64,000 nucleotides of DNA, taken from NCBI GenBank assembly GCA_016190005.1, contig JACPRK010000099.1, positions 32,157 through 96,156 of the forward strand, given 5' to 3'. A program made the position numbers and the translations under genes. The stretch is from Candidatus Wallbacteria bacterium (GTDB lineage Bacteria > Muiribacteriota > UBA6191 > JACPRK01). This document shows, one piece after another, positions 38,104 through 46,986 of this stretch. The notes below the pieces were generated by a model, which worked only from the letters and a program-made list of their open reading frames with translations, searched no databases and had not been told where the DNA came from. The number at the start of each line of letters is the position of its first letter. The stretch's first letter is position 1.

Positions 38104-38867
38104 TGGCAGCGCGCCGAGGAGCGACGCTGACCGTCCTTCTGGCCTTGCTGGTGATCCCAGGAAGTATGGGCGCGTGCGACCCGGACCATAGCTGGAAGTT
38201 GGTGTCGCAGGATGTCCGGCCTAGGTTGTCCCCCAGGGCGCTCACCGCGCTGGCCGTGGAGCTGGTGGCGCGGCTGGGCGCTGCGGAGCCCGAAGCCGGC
38301 GGCGCCCGAGCGGGCAAGTCGGGGGTGGGCACGATGGCCGTTCTGGAGGCTATCGACCAGTCACCTGCCAGCACGGGGGCGGACGTGGCGAAGGTCGGTG
38401 ACGTCTGGGCAGAGGCGCTGAAGAGGGCAAGCGGCGCTGGCGTGGTGGATGCCGGTGCGGTTGCCAGGCGGTTGGCGCTCGAGAAGCGCGACGCCAGCGG
38501 CATTTACGACACCGCCTTCCTGGCGAGCGTTTCGAAGAACGAGGGCGCCCGGCTCTTCGCCAAGGTGAGGATCGTCTCTTACGAATCGGAGCTGCGCCAG
38601 CTCGAGGATCTGGCGCCCGCAAACCAGGGTTTGCGAGCGACGCAGCTCTTCGAACGGGTGCGGGCGCGCGTGTCCGTGCAGGATGCCAGCGGCGCCTACC
38701 GGCTCCTGGAGGAGCTGGAGGGATACAGCTCCGAGAGCTTCCTCTATTTTGCAGAAGGGGATTCTCCCGGGCGGCTGGTCGAAGTGCACCTGGATCGGCC
38801 TGGTGAGGAGCCGTTGATCTGGCGGGCCGTTTCGGGCCGGGCGCACTTCGAGCTGGGCCGCCCCTGA
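38103..38867 (+). CDS. Exported protein of unknown function
   Basis: 254 aa; ATG shares a base with the permease stop. Signal segment ATLTVLLALLVIPGSMGAC, where SMGAC could be a weak lipobox. The rest is helical then strand-rich (LFAKVRIVSYESELRQLEDL, LFERVRARVSVQDASGAYR, RLVEVHLDRPGEEPLIWRAV). No family recognised. Coupling to the permease suggests an accessory role. Confidence 0.68.
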   Translation: MAARRGATLTVLLALLVIPGSMGACDPDHSWKLVSQDVRPRLSPRALTALAVELVARLGAAEPEAGGARAGKSGVGTMAVLEAIDQSPASTGADVAKVGDVWAEALKRASGAGVVDAGAVARRLALEKRDASGIYDTAFLASVSKNEGARLFAKVRIVSYESELRQLEDLAPANQGLRATQLFERVRARVSVQDASGAYRLLEELEGYSSESFLYFAEGDSPGRLVEVHLDRPGEEPLIWRAVSGRAHFELGRP

Positions 38868-38937
38868 GCGAAGCCGCCGGGGAGCCCTCGGCGAACCCCG
38901 TAGCGTGCTAAACTGAGGCCTCCGATCCCGCCGGAGC

Positions 38938-40575
38938 ATGAGCCCCCGCCGAAGCAAAGTTCCTCAAGTCCTCGTCATCGACGATTCGGCGATGATTCGC
39001 AAGCTGATCGCCGGGATTCTGGGCGAGCAGGGGTTCGACGTCGCCACGGCCGAATCTGCCGAAGAGGGGCTGCGGTGGCTGTCCCGCTCGATTCCGGACG
39101 CCATCCTCTGCGACATCATCATGCCCGGGATGGACGGGTACGAGCTCTGCCGCCGAGTCAAGGCCCGGCGCCGCACGAAGAACATCCCGGTCATCCTCTT
39201 GACCTCCAGGACCGATCCTCGGGACAAGGTCAAAGGGCTCGAAATCGGCGCCGCCGACTACGTCACCAAACCCTTCGACGCCGGCGAGCTGATGGCCCGC
39301 CTGGCAGCTCACTTGCGAATTGTCACCCTGCAGCAGGAGCTGCGGGCCCGTAACCGGCTGCTCACGGCGATGCGCCACCAGCTCGAGGAGAAGGTCCACG
39401 ACCTGTCGGTCCTGGAGCACAAGCGGCAGCGGGCGCTCGATCTCGCCTACAAAGTGCAGCTGGGATTGCTCCCGGCCTCCGATCCGGTGATCGAGGGGTT
39501 TGGATTCGGCTCGCGCTTTCTTCCGGCCGACGACATCGCGGGCGATTTCTACGACTACATCCCGCTCGACAGCCATCGCTGGGGCATCGCCATCGGCGAC
39601 GTCGCCGGCAAGGGTTTACCGGCCTCGCTCCTGATGGTGCTCACGAAGACCCTGCTGCGAACCGAGGCGATCCGCGGCGTCTCGCCCAGCCAGGTCCTGG
39701 AGAACGTGAATCGCCTCATCATCAACAGCTACGGCAGCGCCGAGGCCGTCACGCTGTTCTACGGCATCCTCGATTCCACCACCAACTCGTTCACCTACTC
39801 CAACGGCGGGCACGAGTTCCCGATCGTCTACAGTGCCCGGCGGCAAACCTGCACGGAGCTATCGGCCGGGGGGCCATTCCTGGGGATCTTTCCGGACGTT
39901 CGGTTCAACGAGGCCCGGGTCTACCTGGCCCAGGACGATCTGGTTCTGCTCTTCACCGACGGGCTCTATCATCTGAACATCCAGGACCGCCCGATCGGCA
40001 CCGAGGCGACGCTGAAGAGGCTACTGGTCGAAAACGGAGCCGGCGGTCAGCACCCCTTCCTTTCGACGCTGCTCGCCTCGCCGCCCGCCAGCTCGGGAGC
40101 CGACGACGTGACGATTGTTGCGATGCGGTGCCACCAGTACGCGCTTTCCTCCGAGGTCGGGTTCATCCGGGTGTTCAATTCCGAGGTCAACCTCAAGGAC
40201 GTCCGGGATTTCACGGCGACCATGGCGGTCCACCTGGAGCTGGACAAGGACGACACCTATGCCCTGGTCTACGCGGTTGACGAGGCGGCCACCAACGCGG
40301 TGGTCTACGCCTACCCTAAGCCCTTCTCGGATCTGGTCGAGATTGGGTTCCAGCTCGACAGGAACGAACGTCTGGTGACGGTAGAAGTGGTGGACCGGGG
40401 GCAGGGGCCGCCCTCCCACGGCATCGAGCGGGAGACGATGGCGATTGACGAGAACCCGCTCAGCCCGCGCGGAAGGGGCTTCGTGCTGATGGACAATCTG
40501 ATGGACAGCTGTGCTATCATCGCGACCCCCGGCGGAGGCACCACCGTCCGGATGACCAAGAGGCTATCGCGATGA
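38938..40575 (+). CDS. Receiver-PP2C phosphatase-HATPase regulator (RsbU/SpoIIE type with anti-sigma kinase-like domain)
   Basis: 545 aa. Residues 9-125 are a receiver (VLVIDDSAMIRK, D59 in ILCDIIMPGMDG, TSRTD, Lys in VTKPFD). A coiled linker leads to a PP2C-type phosphatase at about 145-390 (LPADDIAGDFYDYIPLD, IGDVAGKGLPASLLM, FYGILDSTTNSFTYSNGGH, LLFTDGLYH, SSGADDVTIV). Residues 410-545 are an RsbW/SpoIIAB-like ATPase (VYAVDEAATNAVVYAYPKP, VVDRGQGPP, RGRGFVLMDNLMD). This combines the phosphatase and kinase of a partner-switching system in one phosphorylation-controlled chain. No anti-sigma antagonist or sigma factor is adjacent. ATGA overlap with miaB. Confidence 0.9.
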   Translation: MSPRRSKVPQVLVIDDSAMIRKLIAGILGEQGFDVATAESAEEGLRWLSRSIPDAILCDIIMPGMDGYELCRRVKARRRTKNIPVILLTSRTDPRDKVKGLEIGAADYVTKPFDAGELMARLAAHLRIVTLQQELRARNRLLTAMRHQLEEKVHDLSVLEHKRQRALDLAYKVQLGLLPASDPVIEGFGFGSRFLPADDIAGDFYDYIPLDSHRWGIAIGDVAGKGLPASLLMVLTKTLLRTEAIRGVSPSQVLENVNRLIINSYGSAEAVTLFYGILDSTTNSFTYSNGGHEFPIVYSARRQTCTELSAGGPFLGIFPDVRFNEARVYLAQDDLVLLFTDGLYHLNIQDRPIGTEATLKRLLVENGAGGQHPFLSTLLASPPASSGADDVTIVAMRCHQYALSSEVGFIRVFNSEVNLKDVRDFTATMAVHLELDKDDTYALVYAVDEAATNAVVYAYPKPFSDLVEIGFQLDRNERLVTVEVVDRGQGPPSHGIERETMAIDENPLSPRGRGFVLMDNLMDSCAIIATPGGGTTVRMTKRLSR

Positions 40576-41858
40576 TCGGACGCGCATCCATCCTCACTTA
40601 CGGCTGCCAGATGAACGAGGCCGACTCGAGCGACATCGCCGTCGCTCTGCGCGACGCGGGCTATTCGCTGACTGCGTCGTGGGAGGCCGCAGACCTGGTC
40701 GTGATGAACACCTGCGCGATCCGCGAGAAGGCCGAGGACCGCATCAAGGGGACCCTGGGCCAGCTCCGGGCCGTGAGGGCGCGCCGGCCGTGGCTGGTGG
40801 TCGGGGTGATGGGCTGCATGGCCGCCCAGTCGAGCGAGTACCTCGAGCAGGAGGCCGATTTCGTCATCCCGCCGGTCCAGGCTGGCCGGTTGCGCGAGGT
40901 GCTGGCCGGCCTGCCGCCGCCCCCCGGGCTCGGGGAGGAAGCGGGCGATCTCCCCCCACTGCAGATGGAGCAAGAGACCGACTTCAAGCGGTATCTGCCG
41001 ATCATCCGCGGCTGCAACTACCGCTGCACGTTCTGCGTGGTGCCGAACACGCGCGGACCCGAGGCCAACGAGCCCGCCGAGCGGCTTCTGGCCGAAACGG
41101 AGCGGATGAGCGCCGCCGGGGTGCTCGAGCTCACGCTGCTCGGGCAGACCGTCAACGCATACCGGCACGGCGACTGGGACTTCGCCCGACTACTCGACAC
41201 GATGGCGCGCCGTTACCCGCACGTGGCCTTCCGCTTCCTGACCAGCCATCCCCGCGACTTCACCCCGCAGGTGATCGAGGCGATGGCCTCCAACGCCAAC
41301 GTGATGCCGTATCTGCACTTGCCGTTGCAGTCGGGGTCGGACAGCGTGTTGCGGCGGATGAAGCGGCTCTACACGATGGCGCAGTACGAGTCGATCGTCA
41401 GCGCGGTGCGCGACGCGGTACCCGACGTGGCCCTCTCCACCGACATCATCTGCGGATTCCCCGGCGAGACGGAGGAAGACTTCCGGCTGACGCTCGAGGC
41501 GATGCGCCGGATTCGCTACGACTCCGCGTTCATGTTCTACTATTCCGAGCGCCCGGGCACGCCGGCCGTGAAACTGGGCGAAAAGGTGCCCATCCCGGCG
41601 CGCAAGGAGCGGCTGGCCAGGCTGATCGAACTGCAGAAGTCGATCCAGCTGGAGGTCAACCAGCGCGAGGTCGATCGCGAGCAGCGGTGCCTCGTGGAGC
41701 GAGTGAGCAAGCGCGACCCCGAAGTTCTGCTGGCACGGACGCCCGGGAACAAGAGCCTCCTCTTGCGAGCCCCCCAGGCGACGATCGGAAGTTGGCAGCG
41801 CGTGCAGGTGCAGCGCGCCGACAGCTTCACGTTGTACGGCGAGCGCGTCGGCGCCTGA
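40572..41858 (+). CDS. miaB: tRNA-2-methylthio-N6-dimethylallyladenosine synthase
   Basis: 428 aa, normal size. Adds a methylthio group to i6A37 in tRNA. N-terminal UPF0004 domain with cluster Cys C12 (LTYGCQMN), C48 (NTCAIR) and C82 (VMGCMAAQ); radical-SAM cluster C148, C152 and C155 (RGCNYRCTFCVVPNTRG); then the TIM barrel (LLGQTVNAY, LPLQSGSD, STDIICGFPGET) and a C-terminal TRAM domain ending SFTLYGERVG. Start overlaps the stop of the regulator gene. Confidence 0.95.
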   Translation: MIGRASILTYGCQMNEADSSDIAVALRDAGYSLTASWEAADLVVMNTCAIREKAEDRIKGTLGQLRAVRARRPWLVVGVMGCMAAQSSEYLEQEADFVIPPVQAGRLREVLAGLPPPPGLGEEAGDLPPLQMEQETDFKRYLPIIRGCNYRCTFCVVPNTRGPEANEPAERLLAETERMSAAGVLELTLLGQTVNAYRHGDWDFARLLDTMARRYPHVAFRFLTSHPRDFTPQVIEAMASNANVMPYLHLPLQSGSDSVLRRMKRLYTMAQYESIVSAVRDAVPDVALSTDIICGFPGETEEDFRLTLEAMRRIRYDSAFMFYYSERPGTPAVKLGEKVPIPARKERLARLIELQKSIQLEVNQREVDREQRCLVERVSKRDPEVLLARTPGNKSLLLRAPQATIGSWQRVQVQRADSFTLYGERVGA

Positions 41859-41965
41859 ATTCGAACACCGGTTTCAGCCGATTCGAGCTGATTTCAGGCC
41901 CGTTTCAGATCGATTCGCGATAGCTTTCGGCGGTCCGCAACGGACTGATTGGAAGGAGAAATCGA

Positions 41966-42481
41966 ATGAGACGGGTGGTGGAGCTTGCCCTTGCGGCGCT
42001 CGTGGCATGTCACTGCGCCGCCGTGGCCGGACCGGTGAACGTGAACGGGTGCACCTACTCGGAGCTGTTGTCCTTGCCCGGGGTGGGCCCGCGGCTGGCC
42101 GAGGCGATTCTGGACGAGCACGCCAGGGCGGGGGACTATCGGGGCCCTGGGGACCTGTTGCGGGTGCCCGGGATCGGGCCGGTGCTGGTGCGACGACTGA
42201 CGGCGCTGGTGGATTTTGGCGAGGTGGGCCCGGTTGCTTCGGTGCGCTCGAGCCGGGCAACGACGGAGGAAGCGGAGCCGATCGACATCAATGTGGCCTC
42301 GAAGGAGCAGCTGTGTCTATTGGACGGGATCGGACCCGTGCTGGCAGGCAGGATCGTGGACTACCGCCAGAAGCGGGGGCCGTTCCGCGCGGTCGGGGAG
42401 ATGGCTGGCGTGAAAGGAGTGGGGCGGCGCGCGGCCCGGCTCGGCGGTCGGATCACCGTGGGCCGCCAGGCGCGCCGGTGA
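41966..42481 (+). CDS. ComEA-like exported helix-hairpin-helix protein
   Basis: 171 aa with GGAAGGAG upstream. Signal peptide (LALAALVACHCAAVAGP), then two HhH modules: NVNGCTYSELLSLPGVGPRL / LLRVPGIGPVLVRRL and NVASKEQLCLLDGIGPVLAG / MAGVKGVGRRAARL. HhH pairs bind DNA without sequence preference; ComEA proteins take up DNA during transformation. Having two ComEA-like modules is longer than usual. recJ follows, which also handles single-stranded DNA. Confidence 0.83.
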   Translation: MRRVVELALAALVACHCAAVAGPVNVNGCTYSELLSLPGVGPRLAEAILDEHARAGDYRGPGDLLRVPGIGPVLVRRLTALVDFGEVGPVASVRSSRATTEEAEPIDINVASKEQLCLLDGIGPVLAGRIVDYRQKRGPFRAVGEMAGVKGVGRRAARLGGRITVGRQARR

Positions 42482-42534
42482 GCAGGGGGGCGGGTCTGGT
42501 GACGCGCGGCTGCAACTGCTAGAATCGAGTTCCC

Positions 42535-44256
42535 ATGCAAGGATGCGAGCGAGCCTGGAACTTTCCGCCGGCGTCGAGCGACGCCAGTCTGGAACTCGGC
42601 AGGACACTGGGTGTCTCTCAGCTTGTCAGCGACGTGATGGTCGGCCGCGGCATCAAAGGGGAGTGCGAGGCGCGGCGCTTCCTGGAGCCCTCGGGTAGCG
42701 ACTTCTCGGACCCGTTCCAGTTCCCGGCGATGGAAGAGGCGTGCGCGCGCGTCCATCGGGGGGTGCGGGAGGGCGAGAAGATCGTCGTATACGGCGACTA
42801 CGACGTCGACGGGATGACGGCGTCGACCCTGCTCTACTGGGTCTTGAAGAAGCTGGGTGCCAGCGTGGAGGTCTTCATCCCCGACCGGCACTCCGCGGGC
42901 TACGGTCTCAACTGCGACGCGATTCGTGCGCTGCGGGAGGCCGGGACGACCTTGATCATCACGGTCGACAACGGCGTCAGCGCGACCCGCGAGATCGCCT
43001 TCGCGGCCGAGCTGGGGGTCAGCGTGATCGTCACGGACCACCACACGCTGCCCGACGAGTTGCCGCGCCACGCGCTGCTCCTGCACCCGCGGCTCCCCGG
43101 GCGGGAGTATCCGTTCCCGCACCTCTGCGGCGCTGGCGTCGCCTTCAAGCTGGGGCTGGCGCTCCTGGCGACCTCTACCCTGGACGGCCGCGAGGAAGTA
43201 CGGGAGCGCTTCGCGCGCAACTGCCTGGACGTGGTCACGATCGGCACGGTGGCGGACATGGTGCCGCTCGTGGGGGAGAACCGGGCCATCGTCCGCCACG
43301 GGCTCTGCCAGCTGGCGCGGACCGAGCATCCGGGTCTGCGGGCGCTGCTGGGCCTGGAGCAGCTGGTCGGGCGGCGGCTCACCGTGGATCACGTCGGATT
43401 CAAGATCTGTCCGAAGCTCAACTCGGCGGGCCGGATCGACGACCATCGATTGTCGCTGGAGCTGCTGACCACGCGGGACGAGAGCGCTGCGGGCCGGCTG
43501 GCGCTGAAGCTGGCGCAGATCAACCACGAGCGAATCCGGCTCGTGACCGAGCTGATGAAGCTGGCGCTCGAGAAGGCACCGGACTGGGCCGATCGCGCCT
43601 TGCCCGTCGTGTCGCTACCAACGGACAAAAAAGGTCTCGTGGGTCTTGTGGCCCAACGTCTCAAGGACAGCTTCCACAAGCCGTTCCTCGTGCTGGCCGC
43701 GGTCGGGAACGCTGCGACTGGCTCCGGGCGCAGCGTCGACGGCTTCGACCTGGTGGCCGCGCTCTCCTCTGCCGGCTCACACCTGATGAGGTTTGGCGGG
43801 CATGCGATGGCGGTCGGCTTCACCATCGACCCGGCTCGTGTCGAGGCGTTCGCCGATTCCCTCGAAGCCTATGCGGTCGAGCGGCTCGTGACCCGGCCCG
43901 ACCCGCCGCCGGTCGAGGTCAGCGCCGTGGTCGAGCCATCGGCACTGACGCAGCAGACGCTGGCCCAGCTGGATCGCCTGGCGCCCTTCGGCCAGGGGAA
44001 TCCGTCGCCCCTCTTGGCGCTGCGGCGGCTGCAGGTTTCGCGTGCCGATCGGATCGGCGACGGCAAGCACGTGCGGCTCGAGTCGTCGGTGATCCCGCGC
44101 GGCGTCAAGAACGTAGGATTCAATCTGGGCGACGCGGTGATGGGCGCGCTGGAACAGACCTCGTACCTGGACGTGGCGTTCCATTTCGAGCTAGACAATT
44201 GGAACGGCCGCGAGAGCCTTCAGATGCGGCTCCAGGCCGTGCGCCCCGCAATCTGA
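42535..44256 (+). CDS. recJ: Single-stranded-DNA-specific exonuclease RecJ
   Basis: 573 aa. 5'-3' ssDNA exonuclease of recombination and mismatch repair. DHH motifs: VVYGDYDVDGMTAST (D88, D90, D92), ITVDNGVSATREI, VTDHHTLPDELP, GTVADMVPL. DHHA1 domain with SGRSVDGFDLVAAL and FGGHAMAVGFTI, then an OB-like C-terminal domain (LARLDRLAPFGQGNPSPLLA-type segment). 53 bp after the comEA-like gene. Confidence 0.94.
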   Translation: MQGCERAWNFPPASSDASLELGRTLGVSQLVSDVMVGRGIKGECEARRFLEPSGSDFSDPFQFPAMEEACARVHRGVREGEKIVVYGDYDVDGMTASTLLYWVLKKLGASVEVFIPDRHSAGYGLNCDAIRALREAGTTLIITVDNGVSATREIAFAAELGVSVIVTDHHTLPDELPRHALLLHPRLPGREYPFPHLCGAGVAFKLGLALLATSTLDGREEVRERFARNCLDVVTIGTVADMVPLVGENRAIVRHGLCQLARTEHPGLRALLGLEQLVGRRLTVDHVGFKICPKLNSAGRIDDHRLSLELLTTRDESAAGRLALKLAQINHERIRLVTELMKLALEKAPDWADRALPVVSLPTDKKGLVGLVAQRLKDSFHKPFLVLAAVGNAATGSGRSVDGFDLVAALSSAGSHLMRFGGHAMAVGFTIDPARVEAFADSLEAYAVERLVTRPDPPPVEVSAVVEPSALTQQTLAQLDRLAPFGQGNPSPLLALRRLQVSRADRIGDGKHVRLESSVIPRGVKNVGFNLGDAVMGALEQTSYLDVAFHFELDNWNGRESLQMRLQAVRPAI

Positions 44257-44287
44257 GGCCGAGACAGGCGCAGGGTACGGCGCGGGC

Positions 44288-44707
44288 TCAGTCCATGCCG
44301 GCCGAGACGACCATCCGGATGGAGCTGATGATCTTGTCGGCGACGGGCGGTTTCAGGATGTAGTCCTTGGCGCCCAGGCTGATCGCCGTGGTCAGCATCT
44401 TCTCCTGGCCGATGGCGCTGCACATGATGACCCGGCACTCGGGGTCGAAGCTGACCAGCTCGCGCAGCGCTTCGATGCCGTCCTGTTCGGGCATCACGAT
44501 GTCCATCAGGACCACGTCCGGCCGGTAGAGCTTGTACTTCTTGACGGCCTCGACCCCGTTTTCGGCTTCGGCGATGACCTCGAAGTCGGCCTCGGTCTCC
44601 AGTATTCGACGGAGTGCGACGCGCGAATAGATGGCGTCATCGACCACCAGAACGGTTGTCTTCCGGCCGGTGGCGGCGGTGCGGCCCAGGCTCTGCGGAG
44701 TGCTCAT
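44288..44707 (-). CDS. CheY-like response regulator
   Basis: 139 aa single receiver: VLVVDDAIYSRVALRRIL, phosphoacceptor in VVLMDIVMPEQDG, IMCSAIGQ, YILKPPVADK. Close to chemotaxis CheY and to the receivers of CheB. It follows the CheC/CheX-like gene by 10 bp and probably belongs to that cluster. Confidence 0.87.
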   Translation of the reverse strand: MSTPQSLGRTAATGRKTTVLVVDDAIYSRVALRRILETEADFEVIAEAENGVEAVKKYKLYRPDVVLMDIVMPEQDGIEALRELVSFDPECRVIMCSAIGQEKMLTTAISLGAKDYILKPPVADKIISSIRMVVSAGMD

Positions 44708-44717
44708 CAGGCGTGTG

Positions 44718-45380
44718 TCAGGTCAAGAATAACTCAGGCATACACCGCCGCGCACCCTCCGAGATCCGCCGGACGGCGTCGCCCGGGAGGGCGGCGGCGA
44801 CCAGCATCCGGACCTGCGGGGCCCGCAAGACCAGGTGGGAGCAGAGCAGGCGAGCGCCGCTGGTCGGCGAGCTGCCCGACAGTGGCGCGAAGAAGGCATC
44901 GCTCACCTCCGCGGAAGGTGCGGCCAGAAAGGACGGCGGCGTCGGCAGCAGCCTTAGCGAACAGACTTCGCTGAAGACGTCCAGGTAAGTGCTGGCCAGA
45001 AGGTTTGCCATCTCCTCGAGCAGGGCCCTCAAGCACTCCTGCGGGTCGGGCATGAACTCCTTGAACTCGGGCGGGGCCATCTCGCAAAGCTCGGAGGCGC
45101 CGGCCTGCGTCAGGCTCATCAGGAGGTTCCCACCGGTCTCTCCGCGAATCCCCAGCAGCACGGCGACGCAGCTAGCGGCCGCCGGCAGCTCCAGAAGGCC
45201 CGCTGCCGCGGGAGTGACCGTGGCACCGTCGATCAGGATCGGGATCTGGAGCATCGCCGAAACTTTCTCCACCGAGTTCCTCATCGCCAGCTCCAGCAAC
45301 CGCGCCAGCCCTGCGTCCGTGGCGGCCCGGCTTGGCGTCGGGCCCGAGGCGGTGCGGTTCCTGCGAGGCGCGGCCTTCAT
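44718..45380 (-). CDS. CheC/CheX-like chemotaxis phosphatase family protein
   Basis: 220 aa from the ATG at 45380, which overlaps the stop of the CheR-like gene. The central region has the CheC-family helix: LRALLEEMANLLASTYLDVFSEV (Glu and Asn in EEMAN as in CheC/CheX/FliY ExxN), preceded by GNLLMSLTQAGASELCEM and followed by a hydrophobic strand region. These proteins dephosphorylate CheY-P, and a CheY-like gene is next. A second ExxN is not obvious, so activity may be weak. Confidence 0.72.
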   Translation of the reverse strand: MKAAPRRNRTASGPTPSRAATDAGLARLLELAMRNSVEKVSAMLQIPILIDGATVTPAAAGLLELPAAASCVAVLLGIRGETGGNLLMSLTQAGASELCEMAPPEFKEFMPDPQECLRALLEEMANLLASTYLDVFSEVCSLRLLPTPPSFLAAPSAEVSDAFFAPLSGSSPTSGARLLCSHLVLRAPQVRMLVAAALPGDAVRRISEGARRCMPELFLT

Positions 45381-46201
45381 GGGAGCGATCTGCGATAGAC
45401 CGAGGGAGCTCGATGCTCGATCCCGGCGGGCGGGTCGAAGAGCATCTCCGACGGACCCAGGAAGAGCCAGCCGCCGGGCGCCAGCGCCGCACAGAGCCGG
45501 TCGACCAGCCGCTGGCGGACGGCCTCGGCGAAGTAGATCATCACGTTTCGGCAGAAGATGACGGTGAAGGGGGACTGGGCGGGCACCGGGTCCAGAAGGT
45601 TCTGGATGCGAAAGACGACCCGCTCGCGGAGCGCCGGCTGGGCAAGCCACGTGCCGTCCGGCTCGGGAGTGAAGTGGCGCTCCAGGGTGCCGGGCGGCAG
45701 CTTCGCGAGCCGCGCGGGCCGGTAGCGGCCCTGGCAAGCTCGCTCGATGGCTCTGGGGCTGACGTCGGTTGCAAGCACCTGCACTCGCCGGGCGAGCGGC
45801 GTGGGAAGCGATTCGGCGGCGGCGATTGCGAGCGAGTAGGCCTCTTCGCCCGTGGAGCAGCCAGCGCTCCAGAGCAGGAGCGCCCGGGTGCTGGTGGTAG
45901 CGGCGGCCTGGCTTTCCAAGACCGGGAAGACCGTGCCGATGAGGAAGTCCCACTGGTGTGGTGAGCGCCAGCACTCCGTCGTGTCGGTGGTCACCGCGTT
46001 GGCCAGCTCGCCGACCGCGCCTGGGCCCAGGCCGCGGAGGTGCGTGTAGTACTCGAGGTAGCTGGTCATCGCGTGGGCACGGAGACGGGGTCTGAGGCGG
46101 TTCTCGAGAAGGGTGCGCTTTTCGGGGCGCAGCAGGATACCGGTCATCTCGAGGACGAAGTCGCGGAAAAGCGCGAACTCCGAGTCGCTCATTTCGAACA
46201 T
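45377..46201 (-). CDS. cheR: CheR-type chemoreceptor methyltransferase
   Basis: 274 aa from the ATG at 46201 (MFEMSDSEF); a GTG at 46336 would add 45 non-conserved residues. N-terminal CheR domain (FALFRDFVLEMTGILLRPEK, RLRAHAMTSYLEYYTHL), then the SAM fold: LWSAGCSTGEEAYSLAIA, VLATDVSPRAIERA, IFCRNVMIYF, LFLGPSEML. The usual TTNETSFFR reads TTDTTECWR, so the substrate-contact loop has changed. Methylates receptor glutamates in chemotaxis; no receptor or CheA is in the window. Confidence 0.85.
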   Translation of the reverse strand: MFEMSDSEFALFRDFVLEMTGILLRPEKRTLLENRLRPRLRAHAMTSYLEYYTHLRGLGPGAVGELANAVTTDTTECWRSPHQWDFLIGTVFPVLESQAAATTSTRALLLWSAGCSTGEEAYSLAIAAAESLPTPLARRVQVLATDVSPRAIERACQGRYRPARLAKLPPGTLERHFTPEPDGTWLAQPALRERVVFRIQNLLDPVPAQSPFTVIFCRNVMIYFAEAVRQRLVDRLCAALAPGGWLFLGPSEMLFDPPAGIEHRAPSVYRRSLP

Positions 46202-46372
46202 CGGCGGATCCACGGCCGAATTGGAGCGGCTGACGAGGCGGCGCGGGAGCCAGGGGCGGCGCAGGCCATCCCCGCCGAAGATGCCGGACGCACTGCTGCC
46301 GTCGAATCGACGGTACGGCTTGCGGGTCTGGGGCACTTGACGCTTTCCATGGCGGCACCTACATTGGGCGGC

Positions 46373-46765
46373 ATGGAAGCTACCACGCCGGTTGCGTCAC
46401 GAACCACTGGAGTGCGGGCGCTGGCGACCGCCTGGATTCTCACGCTCATCTGTCCGGGTCTGGGCCAGATGCGACTGGGGGCACGGTCCCGGGGCATGGC
46501 CACGCTCGTGGTGGTGAGCATCGGTCTCGCATGGACGGCCGTTGCCTACGTGGGACCGATCTACCAGTACCTGGTCGCGAAGGTGTCGGTGATGAGTCAG
46601 CCCCCCGACGCCGCCCAGCTGATGGCCTACGCCGCCGATCCCCAGCTCTGGGCGCAGCTGCACGCCGTATCGACGCTTCCCGCCTGGATCTTCGGCCTAT
46701 CGTTCCTCTATGCGTTCGCCGATTCGGCCTATCTGGCGTTCAGGAAGGTAGAAGGTGGAAGGTAG
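46373..46765 (+). CDS. Small membrane protein
   Basis: 130 aa from the ATG at 46373 (an in-frame ATG at 46349 is an alternative). ATAWILTLICPGLGQMRLGA is the PGLGQ-type start of small TM2/DUF-like membrane proteins, followed by MATLVVVSIGLAWTAVAYVG and a C-terminal segment IFGLSFLYAFADSAYLAFRK. About three membrane helices. The last codons and the stop fall in the AAGGTRG heptamer repeat. Function unknown. Confidence 0.7.
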   Translation: MEATTPVASRTTGVRALATAWILTLICPGLGQMRLGARSRGMATLVVVSIGLAWTAVAYVGPIYQYLVAKVSVMSQPPDAAQLMAYAADPQLWAQLHAVSTLPAWIFGLSFLYAFADSAYLAFRKVEGGR

Positions 46766-46779
46766 AAGGTAGAAGGAGT
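46745..46779. repeat. AAGGTRG heptamer repeat (5 units)
   Basis: AAGGTAG, AAGGTGG, AAGGTAG, AAGGTAG, AAGGAGT in tandem. The first three units encode the C-terminus and stop of the small membrane protein. Confidence 0.88.
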
Positions 46780-46850
46780 CAGTAGCCAGTAGGGGCGGGC
46801 GGGCCTCAACGGCCGAGCCCGGGGCGAGCTGGCCCCAGCGGTTTCGATAC

Positions 46851-46873
46851 CGGGCTTCGACGAGCTCAGCCCG
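46851..46873. repeat. Imperfect palindrome CGGGCT...AGCCCG, second copy
   Basis: 20 of 23 bases match 2609-2631. Arms CGGGCTT and AGCCCG around CGACGAGCTC. Confidence 0.65.
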
Positions 46874-46922
46874 AGCGGTTACTGGGGCGCCTGGATCGTT
46901 TCGCAGCCTCTGAGGCCTCAAC

Positions 46923-46985
46923 CCTGAAGCCTGAAGCCTGAGGCCTGAGGCCTGAAGCCTGAAGCCTGACTCCTGAAGCCTGCCC
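46923..46985. repeat. CCTGARG heptamer repeat (9 units)
   Basis: Nine 7-bp units in tandem: CCTGAAG twice, CCTGAGG twice, CCTGAAG twice, CCTGACT, CCTGAAG, CCTGCCC. It ends one base before the pspA stop codon and lies in the space between convergent genes. Confidence 0.92.
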
Positions 46986-46986
46986 C

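Noticed and set aside
46202..46336. 45-residue N-terminal extension of CheR
   Set aside because: Not seen in the family; MFEMSDSEF is where similarity begins. Kept as an alternative start only.
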